Shown here: in pieces, positions 8,748-15,435 of the stretch
Layout of the letters: every line of letters starts with the position of its first letter
Numbering within the stretch: the first letter of the stretch is position 1
Source: Thiomicrospira sp. XS5
GTDB taxonomy: Bacteria > Pseudomonadota > Gammaproteobacteria > Thiomicrospirales > Thiomicrospiraceae
DNA: 64,000 nucleotides
Direction: 5' to 3'
Assembly (NCBI RefSeq): GCF_001507555.1
Contig: NZ_LQBO01000001.1
Coordinates: 1,922,001 to 1,986,000, forward strand
Translations under genes and position numbers: made by a program
Notes under the pieces: generated by a model
The model's input: only the letters and a program-made list of their open reading frames with translations
The model's database searches: none
Told to the model about the DNA's origin: nothing

Positions 8748-10754
8748 CTAGTTATCATTATTATTTGTGACCAGCATCGCTGCGAGTGACTGGCGTGTTT
8801 GATCCATTTGAGAAATCAAGCTCTGCAGCGCACCAAATTGAATGCGATACTTCATTTCCAGTTTTTCGTAGCGGTCATCCACTTTTTCTTTTTCAGCTTC
8901 AACGTCTTCTAAGCGATCTTGGTAGTTCGAAATACGGTTACCGACAATACCCGTTTCTGAATCCATTAATTCATCAAATAAAATCCCTAAGCGATCTGCA
9001 TACCCTCGGTTAAACTCGACCGAACCTCTAGCTCCTGTCGCCGCGCCTTCGACTTTTAGTTCCAAGCCCCGCGGCGAACCATCTAAAATGGAATTAATGG
9101 TGACGTCTTGCCCTTGGCCAACAAAGGTATACAAAGTACCGTCTGCATTTTCCAGATAACCTTGAACATCCTGCCCAACGGTTTCTGCCGTCACGCCGAG
9201 CCCCGACACACCAGAGGTTAAAAAGTTACCGGAGACTAATTCTAATTTAGAGGCCGAGCCATATTTTTCTGAGGTCATTGTGTAGCTTTGCGTGGCCGCA
9301 TCATATTCCACCGCGACATGACCACCAGCCGCAGAGACATTGGTATCATTATTAATCACCCGAGCCATTTCTTTGGCCAAATCCTCTCGAGTATAAGTTC
9401 CCGCAGTTAACTGCAAATCAAGCGATGTGGCGCCATCTACGCCAACTTTCAAAACATTATTGGTACCGTCAATGGTAATGTCACCTCCAGCACCAATTGA
9501 ACCACCCGCAATTTGCGCTTGTGAAGCCGCTGTATTGACCGTTAGATCAAAGGTGCCTTCCAACGTTTCGTCCGTTGAACCAAGATAGGAAACCTGGTTA
9601 TCCGTCGCTGTTGCACTGGCTGCAAATAGCTGACCGATGGCCTCAGGGTTGCTGGCAATCGCCGTATTCAACCGTCCAGTATCCAAGGATAATGTTCCGT
9701 CCAGATTGGATTTGATTCCAATATCCGCTAACGACTGAACCGTACCGGATAACCCTGGAATCGAATCAATCAACGCACTGCGAATACGGCTTTCCACTTC
9801 TCGCAAAGTCGAGTCGCCATTAAGCACCCCCATGGTTTCGTCATCTTCACTGGTTTCATCAGAACCTAAGTTATCGAAAATGCCGCCCAAGGAGTTATAC
9901 AAATCAACAAAATCCTGAACCGCTTGGCCCAACCCTTCTGTATCATTCTGAATTTCAATGGTTTTAACGCTGCCAATATCCGAAGATTTCAAATTCAAGG
10001 ATACGCCTTCGATAACACCGTCAATTTGATTACCGGAGTTTGTTACGGTCAAACCGTTCACCACAATCGTCGCATCTTGAGCCGCTACCGTTTGATCCAT
10101 ATTGGCGGTGGCTAATCGTGACAGGCCAGAGGCATCCGCATTATTTCCATCGGTATCCCCCGTGATGGAAACATCAATCGTATTACCGGCACCCGATTGA
10201 GCAGAAGAAAACATCAACTTATAGCCTGTTCCGACATTGACGACAGTCGCATTAACACCGATACCGGCATCATTCACGGCCTGTTGAATGCCGGACAGGG
10301 TATTATTGGTGGCATCGATAGTGACATTACTCACCGCACCGCCCACATTAAAACTCAAAGTACCTTCCCCAACAACACTGTTCGTAGAAGCAAACTCGGC
10401 CTGTGTCGCCAAAGTATGAGAAGTGGCTAAAGATTGAACTTCGACTTGATAAGAGCCATTATTAGGGCTGCCCGTCACCGTCGCATCAATGACCGACGGG
10501 TCGGACGAAAGCACTGATTTCTGCTGAAAATTACTGATATCCGTTAACGTCGTTACTTGCGACATAAAACCATCAAAAGCCAACCCTAAAGTATCGTAGC
10601 CTGTTAAACGGCTGTTATATCTGGTTTCATTGTTTTCAATAATGCTTCGTCTGGACGCGACATCGGCTTCTGCGAGTGTCTTGGACATATTTGCCACATC
10701 AAATGTGTTCGCGCCCATTGAATTCAGAATGCTTACACCGATATCGTTTGCCAT
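8748..10754 (-). CDS. fliD: FliD, filament cap protein (enlarged)
   Basis: 668 residues, about 200 longer than enteric FliD. FliD caps the growing filament and helps flagellin fold into place. The N-terminal domain is typical (MANDIGVSILNSMGANTFD, then LTDISNFQQKSVLSSDPSV). The C-terminal FliD domain ends with a coiled coil (DRYEKLEMKYRIQFGALQSLISQMDQTRQSL). The extra length is in the Gly/Thr/Ala-rich middle, which appears to hold two flagellin-hook-IN-like modules (ATNNTLSGIQQAVNDAGIG, and later DGTNNVLKVGVDGATS). A sigma-28 promoter lies upstream at 10831-10857. Confidence 0.95.
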   Translation of the reverse strand: MANDIGVSILNSMGANTFDVANMSKTLAEADVASRRSIIENNETRYNSRLTGYDTLGLAFDGFMSQVTTLTDISNFQQKSVLSSDPSVIDATVTGSPNNGSYQVEVQSLATSHTLATQAEFASTNSVVGEGTLSFNVGGAVSNVTIDATNNTLSGIQQAVNDAGIGVNATVVNVGTGYKLMFSSAQSGAGNTIDVSITGDTDGNNADASGLSRLATANMDQTVAAQDATIVVNGLTVTNSGNQIDGVIEGVSLNLKSSDIGSVKTIEIQNDTEGLGQAVQDFVDLYNSLGGIFDNLGSDETSEDDETMGVLNGDSTLREVESRIRSALIDSIPGLSGTVQSLADIGIKSNLDGTLSLDTGRLNTAIASNPEAIGQLFAASATATDNQVSYLGSTDETLEGTFDLTVNTAASQAQIAGGSIGAGGDITIDGTNNVLKVGVDGATSLDLQLTAGTYTREDLAKEMARVINNDTNVSAAGGHVAVEYDAATQSYTMTSEKYGSASKLELVSGNFLTSGVSGLGVTAETVGQDVQGYLENADGTLYTFVGQGQDVTINSILDGSPRGLELKVEGAATGARGSVEFNRGYADRLGILFDELMDSETGIVGNRISNYQDRLEDVEAEKEKVDDRYEKLEMKYRIQFGALQSLISQMDQTRQSLAAMLVTNNNDN

Positions 10755-10830
10755 GATTTTTCTCCAGCCTAAAATTGGAATATCTATATTGTAACGCTAT
10801 TTGTATTATTTTTTGGTTACTGCAATTAGT

Positions 10831-10857
10831 AAATCGGCCGCCTAAAATAAAACTTTA
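10831..10857 (-). promoter_or_regulatory. Sigma-28 promoter of fliD-fliS
   Basis: On the minus strand: TAAAGTTT, 11 bases, GCCGATTT. The -35 half is perfect for sigma-28 and the -10 half differs from GCCGATAA at two end positions. It stands about 77 bp before the fliD ATG. Confidence 0.85.
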
Positions 10858-10953
10858 ATCCTATACGGCCCAGCACTCAACCCTGTCCAGTCGAAGTTTA
10901 AAAAACATTTGTAAAACACAAAGCATAACCTGGACCACAACCGGATAAATGGC

Positions 10954-10988
10954 AAAAAAAAACCCGGTAGGCTTCCACCTCCGGGTTT
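10954..10988 (-). terminator. Rho-independent terminator after flagellin gene 1
   Basis: On the minus strand AACCCGG and CCGGGTT pair around a 13-base loop and run into a tract of T residues. It sits about 20 bp after the flagellin stop. Confidence 0.8.
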
Positions 10989-11008
10989 GATTTTTATTGC
11001 TTTTAAAC

Positions 11009-11827
11009 TTATTGTAGCAAGGACAGCACATTTTGTGGCGCCTGATTAGCCTGTGCCAACATGCTTTGACCGGCTTGCTGCAAGACTTGCGTTCTTGCCA
11101 GTTCCGCACTCTCTTTCGCATAATCCGTATCTTCGATTCGGCTACGCGCGGCCGAGATGTTTTCATTGACGTTCTGCAGGTTGGACACTGTGTATTCCAT
11201 TCGGTTTTGCATTGCGCCGTAATTAGCACGTGTTTTCGCAACCGATACCAAGGCTTGGTCAACCTGAGACATCACACCCAGCGCTGACGCCTGTGTTTGA
11301 ATTGTCCCAGACACACCCAATGCTGATGCATTCATCGTTTTCAAAGATACTTTCAACGTATTCATTGCGTCTGTTTCCCAACCCGCATGGATAGAGACAA
11401 TATTTGAACTGGCCATCAATTTAACACCGTTAAACTTGGTGGTGGAGGCAATTCGGTTGATTTCCTGTCTTAGCTGTGACACTTCAATATTCATTTGTGA
11501 ACGTTGTGCTGAAGTGTAGGTTTCGTTGGCAGACTGAGTTGCCAGTTCACGAATACGGAACAGCATGTTGACCGTTTCTTCGGCCGCACCATCTGCGGTT
11601 TGTACCAGACCAATCCCATCTTGGGTATTCCGAATCGCCATATCGGTACTTTTAATTTGCGCGGTCATCCCAGTAACGACAGCACTACCCGCCGCATCAT
11701 CTGCGGTTTTGTTGATACGCAGACCGGAAGTCAAACGTTCCATTGCTGTGCTCATCTCATTGCTTGAACGATCCAGTAAACGAACTGCATTTTCCGAAGG
11801 GATATTTGTATTAATTACCATTGCCAT
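11009..11827 (-). CDS. Flagellin 1 (divergent paralogue)
   Basis: 272 residues, a compact flagellin with conserved N-terminal (MAMVINTNIPSENAVRLLDRSS, LTSGLRINKTADDAAG) and C-terminal helices (RSRIEDTDYAKESAELAR, SMLAQANQAPQNVLSLLQ) and a short centre. It forms filament subunits. It differs from the other two flagellins at about a dozen positions (for example SAVVTGMTAQIK, RNTQDG, LFRIR, GVSGT, TRANY), while those two are nearly identical to each other. The central domain has Ser/Thr residues that could carry nonulosonate glycans made by the nearby island. The RBS AAGGAG lies about 5 bases before the ATG. The gene has its own sigma-28 promoter and terminator. Confidence 0.97.
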   Translation of the reverse strand: MAMVINTNIPSENAVRLLDRSSNEMSTAMERLTSGLRINKTADDAAGSAVVTGMTAQIKSTDMAIRNTQDGIGLVQTADGAAEETVNMLFRIRELATQSANETYTSAQRSQMNIEVSQLRQEINRIASTTKFNGVKLMASSNIVSIHAGWETDAMNTLKVSLKTMNASALGVSGTIQTQASALGVMSQVDQALVSVAKTRANYGAMQNRMEYTVSNLQNVNENISAARSRIEDTDYAKESAELARTQVLQQAGQSMLAQANQAPQNVLSLLQ

Positions 11828-11920
11828 GATAGTTCTCCTTGTGTGTACCTGTGTGTTTTAACTATTTGTTATTGCTTATTATCTTTACTATTGAGACCTT
11901 CTTCGTGGCCTTCAATATCT

Positions 11921-11947
11921 TTATCGGACCCAAATCAAATCTCTTTA
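11921..11947 (-). promoter_or_regulatory. Sigma-28 promoter of flagellin 1
   Basis: Minus strand: TAAAGAGA, 11 bases, TCCGATAA. Seven of eight -10 bases and the TAAAG core match sigma-28. It lies about 94 bp before the flagellin ATG. Confidence 0.82.
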
Positions 11948-11990
11948 GTTTTTTTTGTCTTTTTTTAAAAATTATTTCAAAATTAGTAAC

Positions 11991-12040
11991 AAAAAAAACG
12001 GCTTGCCCATTTCTGAACAAACCGTTAACACACAAGGGAG
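11991..12040 (-). terminator. Terminator-like hairpin, copy 1 of a duplicated 50-bp unit
   Basis: On the minus strand AACGG and CCGTT enclose a 20-base interval followed by eight T residues, so it could terminate transcription arriving from the small gene at 12352. The whole unit, including the flanking CGTTAACACACAAGG at 12023-12037, is repeated at 12210-12257. The stem is short, so function is uncertain. Confidence 0.5.
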
Positions 12041-12209
12041 CTGTTATTATCACAACGATAATCCAGCAACTTTATTTTACCTTAAAATCGACTCAATTAC
12101 TCATTACTCTTGGCCCCACCCTGATAACTTAATCGCTCAAAAGAACCGTCTCTGTAACCGTTTTTCTCTCCCCGGCAGAACCGCCTCTCATTCCACTCAA
12201 AAAAACGGC

Positions 12210-12257
12210 AAAAAAAACGGCATGCCATTACTGGTCACGCCGTTAACACACAAGGGA
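12210..12257 (-). terminator. Terminator-like hairpin, copy 2 of a duplicated 50-bp unit
   Basis: On the minus strand AACGGC and GCCGTT enclose a 17-base interval and run into eight T residues. It is similar along its length to the unit at 11991-12040, and the 15-base flank CGTTAACACACAAGG is identical. It lies about 95 bp after the stop of the small gene at 12352. Between the two copies (12041-12209) I see no gene. Confidence 0.55.
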
Positions 12258-12351
12258 AACCCCTAAAAATTTTTATTTAAAATGTTTTATTTGATGATTT
12301 CTAATTGATATTGAGGTTATCAACGGACAAATCAACACGACCTGTTCTCTA

Positions 12352-12603
12352 CTATCTTAATAGCTTTAAAATGCTATCGTCTTCCGAAGCAGAGGATTGC
12401 GCTTTCATAAACTCACTCGCTCCACCTCTCACGCCGTCTTTAATTCGAGCCATTAAACGCCTAACCTTTAGCCGTTCAAAAGACTGAATCTTGTTGGTTT
12501 CCTGTCTGTTGGAAGAAAGCAACGACAAAGAGAACGTTAAATCACTCCCTATTCGACGTGCATAGATTCCTTCATTAAACTTGGCACTTTTTGGATCTAT
12601 CAC
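12352..12603 (-). CDS. Small protein of unknown function between flagellin genes
   Basis: 83 residues from a GTG start at 12601-12603, preceded by GAGGAG seven bases upstream. An upstream ATG at 12642 has no ribosome site, so the GTG start is preferred. The protein starts (M)IDPKSAKFNEG and is basic in the middle (ERLKVRRLMARIKDGVRGG), with a Ser/Asp-rich end. It has no signal peptide or membrane segment. I do not recognise the family. Its position, on the same strand between two flagellin genes and before two terminator-like hairpins, suggests a filament-related accessory role, but that is inference from context only. Confidence 0.6.
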   Translation of the reverse strand: MIDPKSAKFNEGIYARRIGSDLTFSLSLLSSNRQETNKIQSFERLKVRRLMARIKDGVRGGASEFMKAQSSASEDDSILKLLR

Positions 12604-12651
12604 GATAGCTCTCCTCACCGATACAAAAGCCTTAAAGCCCATCTAAGTGGA

Positions 12652-12704
12652 ATTATGTTTTGATTTGAAGAGTGGTCTCAACAATATTCAAATCAAAACA
12701 TAAT
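12652..12704. repeat. 18-bp perfect inverted repeat
   Basis: Arms at 12652-12669 (ATTATGTTTTGATTTGAA) and 12687-12704 are exact reverse complements around a 17-base loop. It lies between the hairpin after flagellin 2 and the small gene at 12352. It may form a second terminator or a processing hairpin, or be an operator or insertion scar. Confidence 0.85.
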
Positions 12705-12712
12705 CAAAACGC

Positions 12713-12736
12713 CCGAGAGAGCACAAGCTCTCTCGG
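12713..12736 (-). terminator. Hairpin after flagellin 2
   Basis: CCGAGAGAGC and GCTCTCTCGG pair perfectly around a 4-base loop, 16 bp after the flagellin 2 stop. The T tract that follows on the minus strand is weak (GCGTTTTGATT), so termination may be partial. Confidence 0.7.
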
Positions 12737-12751
12737 TTGCTGCGTTATTGA

Positions 12752-13570
12752 TTACCGAAGTAAGCTCAAGACATTTTGCGGCTGCTGATTGGCTTGCGCC
12801 AACATACTTTGACCCGCTTGCTGCAAGACTTGCGTTCTTGCCAGTTCCGCACTTTCTGTCGCATAATCCGTATCTTCGATTCGGCTACGCGCGGCCGAGA
12901 TGTTCTCGTTGACGTTCTGCAAGTTCGAAATGGTATATTCCATTCGGTTTTGCATCGCACCGTAACCGGCACGTGTTTTCGCAACTGACACCAAGGCTTT
13001 GTCAACTTGAGACATCACCCCTAGCGCTGACGCTTGTGTTTGAATGGTTCCTAACACACCTAACGCTGAGGCATTCATCGTTTTCAAGGACACTTTCAAC
13101 GTATTCATTGCATCAGTTTCCCAACCGGCATGAATAGAAACAACATTCGAACTTGCCATTAATTTAACACCATTAAACTTGGTGGTAGAGGCAATTCGGT
13201 TGATTTCCTGTCTTAGCTGTGACACTTCGATGTTCATTTGTGAACGCTGTGCTGAAGTGTAGGTTTCGTTGGCAGACTGAGTCGCCAGCTCACGAATACG
13301 GTACAGCATGTTGACCGTTTCTTCGGCCGCACCATCTGCGGTTTGTACTAGACCAATCCCGTCATTGGCATTACGAATTGCCATGTCGGTACTGGTGATT
13401 TGCGCTGTCATCCCTGTAACAACTGCTTTACCGGCTGCATCATCTGCAGTTTTGTTGATACGCAGACCGGAAGTCAAACGTTCCATTGCTGTGCTCATCT
13501 CATTGCTTGAACGATCCAATAAACGCACCGCGTTTTCAGAAGGGATGTTCGTATTAATTACCATTGCCAT
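12752..13570 (-). CDS. Flagellin 2
   Basis: 272 residues, with the same N- and C-terminal flagellin domains as flagellin 1. It is almost identical to flagellin 3 at 14389: visible differences are NEMS for TEMS near residue 24, GMTAQ for GMSAQ near 53, and the last residue (R here, S there). The DNA is also nearly identical, which points to a recent duplication or continuing gene conversion. It has its own sigma-28 promoter at 13661-13687. The filament is probably built from more than one of these subunits, as in many polar-flagellate bacteria. Confidence 0.97.
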   Translation of the reverse strand: MAMVINTNIPSENAVRLLDRSSNEMSTAMERLTSGLRINKTADDAAGKAVVTGMTAQITSTDMAIRNANDGIGLVQTADGAAEETVNMLYRIRELATQSANETYTSAQRSQMNIEVSQLRQEINRIASTTKFNGVKLMASSNVVSIHAGWETDAMNTLKVSLKTMNASALGVLGTIQTQASALGVMSQVDKALVSVAKTRAGYGAMQNRMEYTISNLQNVNENISAARSRIEDTDYATESAELARTQVLQQAGQSMLAQANQQPQNVLSLLR

Positions 13571-13660
13571 GATACTTTACTCCCATGTGTAGTCGAAATT
13601 AAAGGCCACCTTCCTTACCACCTATTCAGCAAAGTTGGAAACCTCTGTGCTTCAATAGAG

Positions 13661-13687
13661 TTATCGGTATCTCACCTAAAAACTTGA
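13661..13687 (-). promoter_or_regulatory. Sigma-28 promoter of flagellin 2
   Basis: Minus strand: TCAAGTTT, 11 bases, ACCGATAA. Each half has one mismatch to TAAAGTTT and GCCGATAA. It lies about 90 bp before the ATG. Confidence 0.8.
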
Positions 13688-13781
13688 TGCTTTTTTGCAA
13701 AAAAATGACTTAGCCTTCAACAAATACGCTTTTTAAACGGCGTAAAAGGCCAAATAGCCTCGGTTATAAAGAAAGAACCGC

Positions 13782-13826
13782 TAAAAATAAAAAAGCGGAT
13801 GTTAGGTTTCCCTAACATCCGCTTTT
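13782..13826 (-). terminator. Rho-independent terminator of flaG
   Basis: A 16-bp stem (AAAAGCGGATGTTAGG with its complement) closes on a 4-base loop. On the minus strand it leads into a T-rich tract. It ends the flagellin 3-flaG unit, about 30 bp past the flaG stop. Confidence 0.9.
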
Positions 13827-13855
13827 ATAACATCAAGCAGAAAATAAGCCTCTGC

Positions 13856-14329
13856 CTAGACAATATCGCTGACTATGTTCCCAGTTTTACTGTCTAGAGA
13901 AGCGCCTTTAGAAAGCTCAGCTTCTAAATATTCAACCAATCGGCGAGAGACATCAAGAAATTCTTCTGAAGGAAATTGTTTTATCACTTCATTTGAATCA
14001 CCGTCGACCAACGAATAAATGTTGCGACCGGTCAGTTCATCTTTTTGGAAACGCATAAAATTATCTAGGTTTTCTAACATATTATTAATGTTATCAACCA
14101 ATACCTCCATGTCTTCATTCGATAAGACTTTAGAAGCCTCTTGCGTCGCCGATTGAGAAGCACCTGACTTCAATGAATCCCGAGAAGCTTCCATTTCATC
14201 AGAAACGCTGAGCTTGTTCAAAGGCGGCAATGATTCGGATGCTTTGACATCCTCTGAACGAGACTGCGCACCAGCACCTCCCTGCAACAGAGCTCTGACG
14301 CTTAACATTTCATCATTAAGAGTATTCAT
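13856..14329 (-). CDS. flaG: FlaG family protein
   Basis: 157 residues. FlaG proteins lie next to flagellin genes in polar flagellates and influence filament length. The family core is at the C-terminus (NFMRFQKDELTGRNIYSLVD, then NEVIKQFPSEEFLDVSRRL), corresponding to the usual FlaG segment around a DxxTG turn and an IRQIPPEE-like motif. The first 80 residues are Ser/Ala/Glu-rich and not conserved. It starts 60 bp after flagellin 3 with no intervening promoter or terminator seen, so it is probably cotranscribed with it. Confidence 0.88.
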   Translation of the reverse strand: MNTLNDEMLSVRALLQGGAGAQSRSEDVKASESLPPLNKLSVSDEMEASRDSLKSGASQSATQEASKVLSNEDMEVLVDNINNMLENLDNFMRFQKDELTGRNIYSLVDGDSNEVIKQFPSEEFLDVSRRLVEYLEAELSKGASLDSKTGNIVSDIV

Positions 14330-14388
14330 GTCATACCCCCCCTATCTATAAACAAGCCCAGTAAGCTAATTCAAAGTCTACACTAAGA

Positions 14389-15207
14389 TTAACTCAACAG
14401 TGACAAAACGTTTTGCGGCTGCTGATTGGCTTGCGCCAACATACTTTGACCCGCTTGCTGCAAGACTTGCGTTCTTGCCAGTTCCGCACTTTCTGTCGCA
14501 TAATCCGTATCTTCGATTCGGCTACGCGCGGCCGAGATGTTCTCGTTGACGTTCTGCAAGTTCGAAATGGTATATTCCATTCGGTTTTGCATCGCACCGT
14601 AACCGGCACGTGTTTTCGCAACTGACACCAAGGCTTTGTCAACTTGAGACATCACCCCTAGCGCTGACGCTTGTGTTTGAATGGTTCCTAACACACCTAA
14701 CGCTGAGGCATTCATCGTTTTCAAGGACACTTTCAACGTATTCATTGCATCAGTTTCCCAACCGGCATGAATAGAAACAACATTCGAACTTGCCATTAAT
14801 TTAACACCATTAAACTTGGTGGTAGAGGCAATTCGGTTGATTTCCTGTCTTAGCTGTGACACTTCGATGTTCATTTGTGAACGCTGTGCTGAAGTGTAGG
14901 TTTCGTTGGCAGACTGAGTCGCCAGCTCACGAATACGGTACAGCATGTTGACCGTTTCTTCGGCCGCACCATCTGCGGTTTGTACTAGACCAATCCCGTC
15001 ATTGGCATTACGAATTGCCATGTCGGTACTGGTGATTTGCGCAGACATCCCTGTTACAACCGCTTTACCGGCTGCATCATCTGCAGTTTTGTTGATACGC
15101 AGACCGGAAGTCAAACGTTCCATTGCTGTGCTCATCTCAGTGCTTGAACGATCCAATAAACGCACCGCGTTCTCGGATGGGATGTTCGTATTAATGACCA
15201 TTGCCAT
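14389..15207 (-). CDS. Flagellin 3
   Basis: 272 residues, almost identical to flagellin 2 in protein and DNA. It starts MAMVINTNIPSENAVRLLDRS and ends PQNVLSLLS. It has its own sigma-28 promoter (15293-15319) and is followed by flaG. The upstream region is shared with the divergent MAF glycosyltransferase gene at 15436, so a flagellin and a candidate enzyme for its glycosylation are transcribed from the same intergenic region. The RBS is AGGAG, about 8 bases before the ATG. Confidence 0.97.
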   Translation of the reverse strand: MAMVINTNIPSENAVRLLDRSSTEMSTAMERLTSGLRINKTADDAAGKAVVTGMSAQITSTDMAIRNANDGIGLVQTADGAAEETVNMLYRIRELATQSANETYTSAQRSQMNIEVSQLRQEINRIASTTKFNGVKLMASSNVVSIHAGWETDAMNTLKVSLKTMNASALGVLGTIQTQASALGVMSQVDKALVSVAKTRAGYGAMQNRMEYTISNLQNVNENISAARSRIEDTDYATESAELARTQVLQQAGQSMLAQANQQPQNVLSLLS

Positions 15208-15292
15208 GATTTTATCTCCTTTTAAAAAAATACGCGATTGTTACTATTATGTTATTGATGTTCAATCGTCAAAATATTTCCCTTCAAAGTTG

Positions 15293-15319
15293 GTATCGGC
15301 TGGACTTTATAAAGCTTTA
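15293..15319 (-). promoter_or_regulatory. Sigma-28 promoter of flagellin 3-flaG
   Basis: Minus strand: TAAAGCTT, 11 bases, GCCGATAC; one or two mismatches to the full sigma-28 consensus. It lies about 86 bp before the ATG. Confidence 0.85.
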
Positions 15320-15351
15320 GAAAAAAATCGTTTTTTTTTAAAATTTTTTTT

Positions 15352-15366
15352 TGGCATACTTTCTGT
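15352..15366 (+). promoter_or_regulatory. Possible sigma-54-like site before MAF gene 1
   Basis: Plus strand TGGCAT, five bases, CTGT. The -24 half is good but the -12 half lacks the GC of TTGC, so this is weak. It lies 70 bp before the MAF ATG. Confidence 0.25.
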
Positions 15367-15435
15367 TAGCTTAGTCTTCAATTAAACAAAAAGCTCAATA
15401 ACAAAGCTTTCAACGAAAAAGTAAAGCAGGGTCTT

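Noticed and set aside
11009-15385. Open frames of 60-146 codons on both strands overlapping the three flagellin genes
   Set aside because: They recur at the same relative places in each flagellin because the flagellin DNA is conserved; they have no ribosome sites and unrelated composition.
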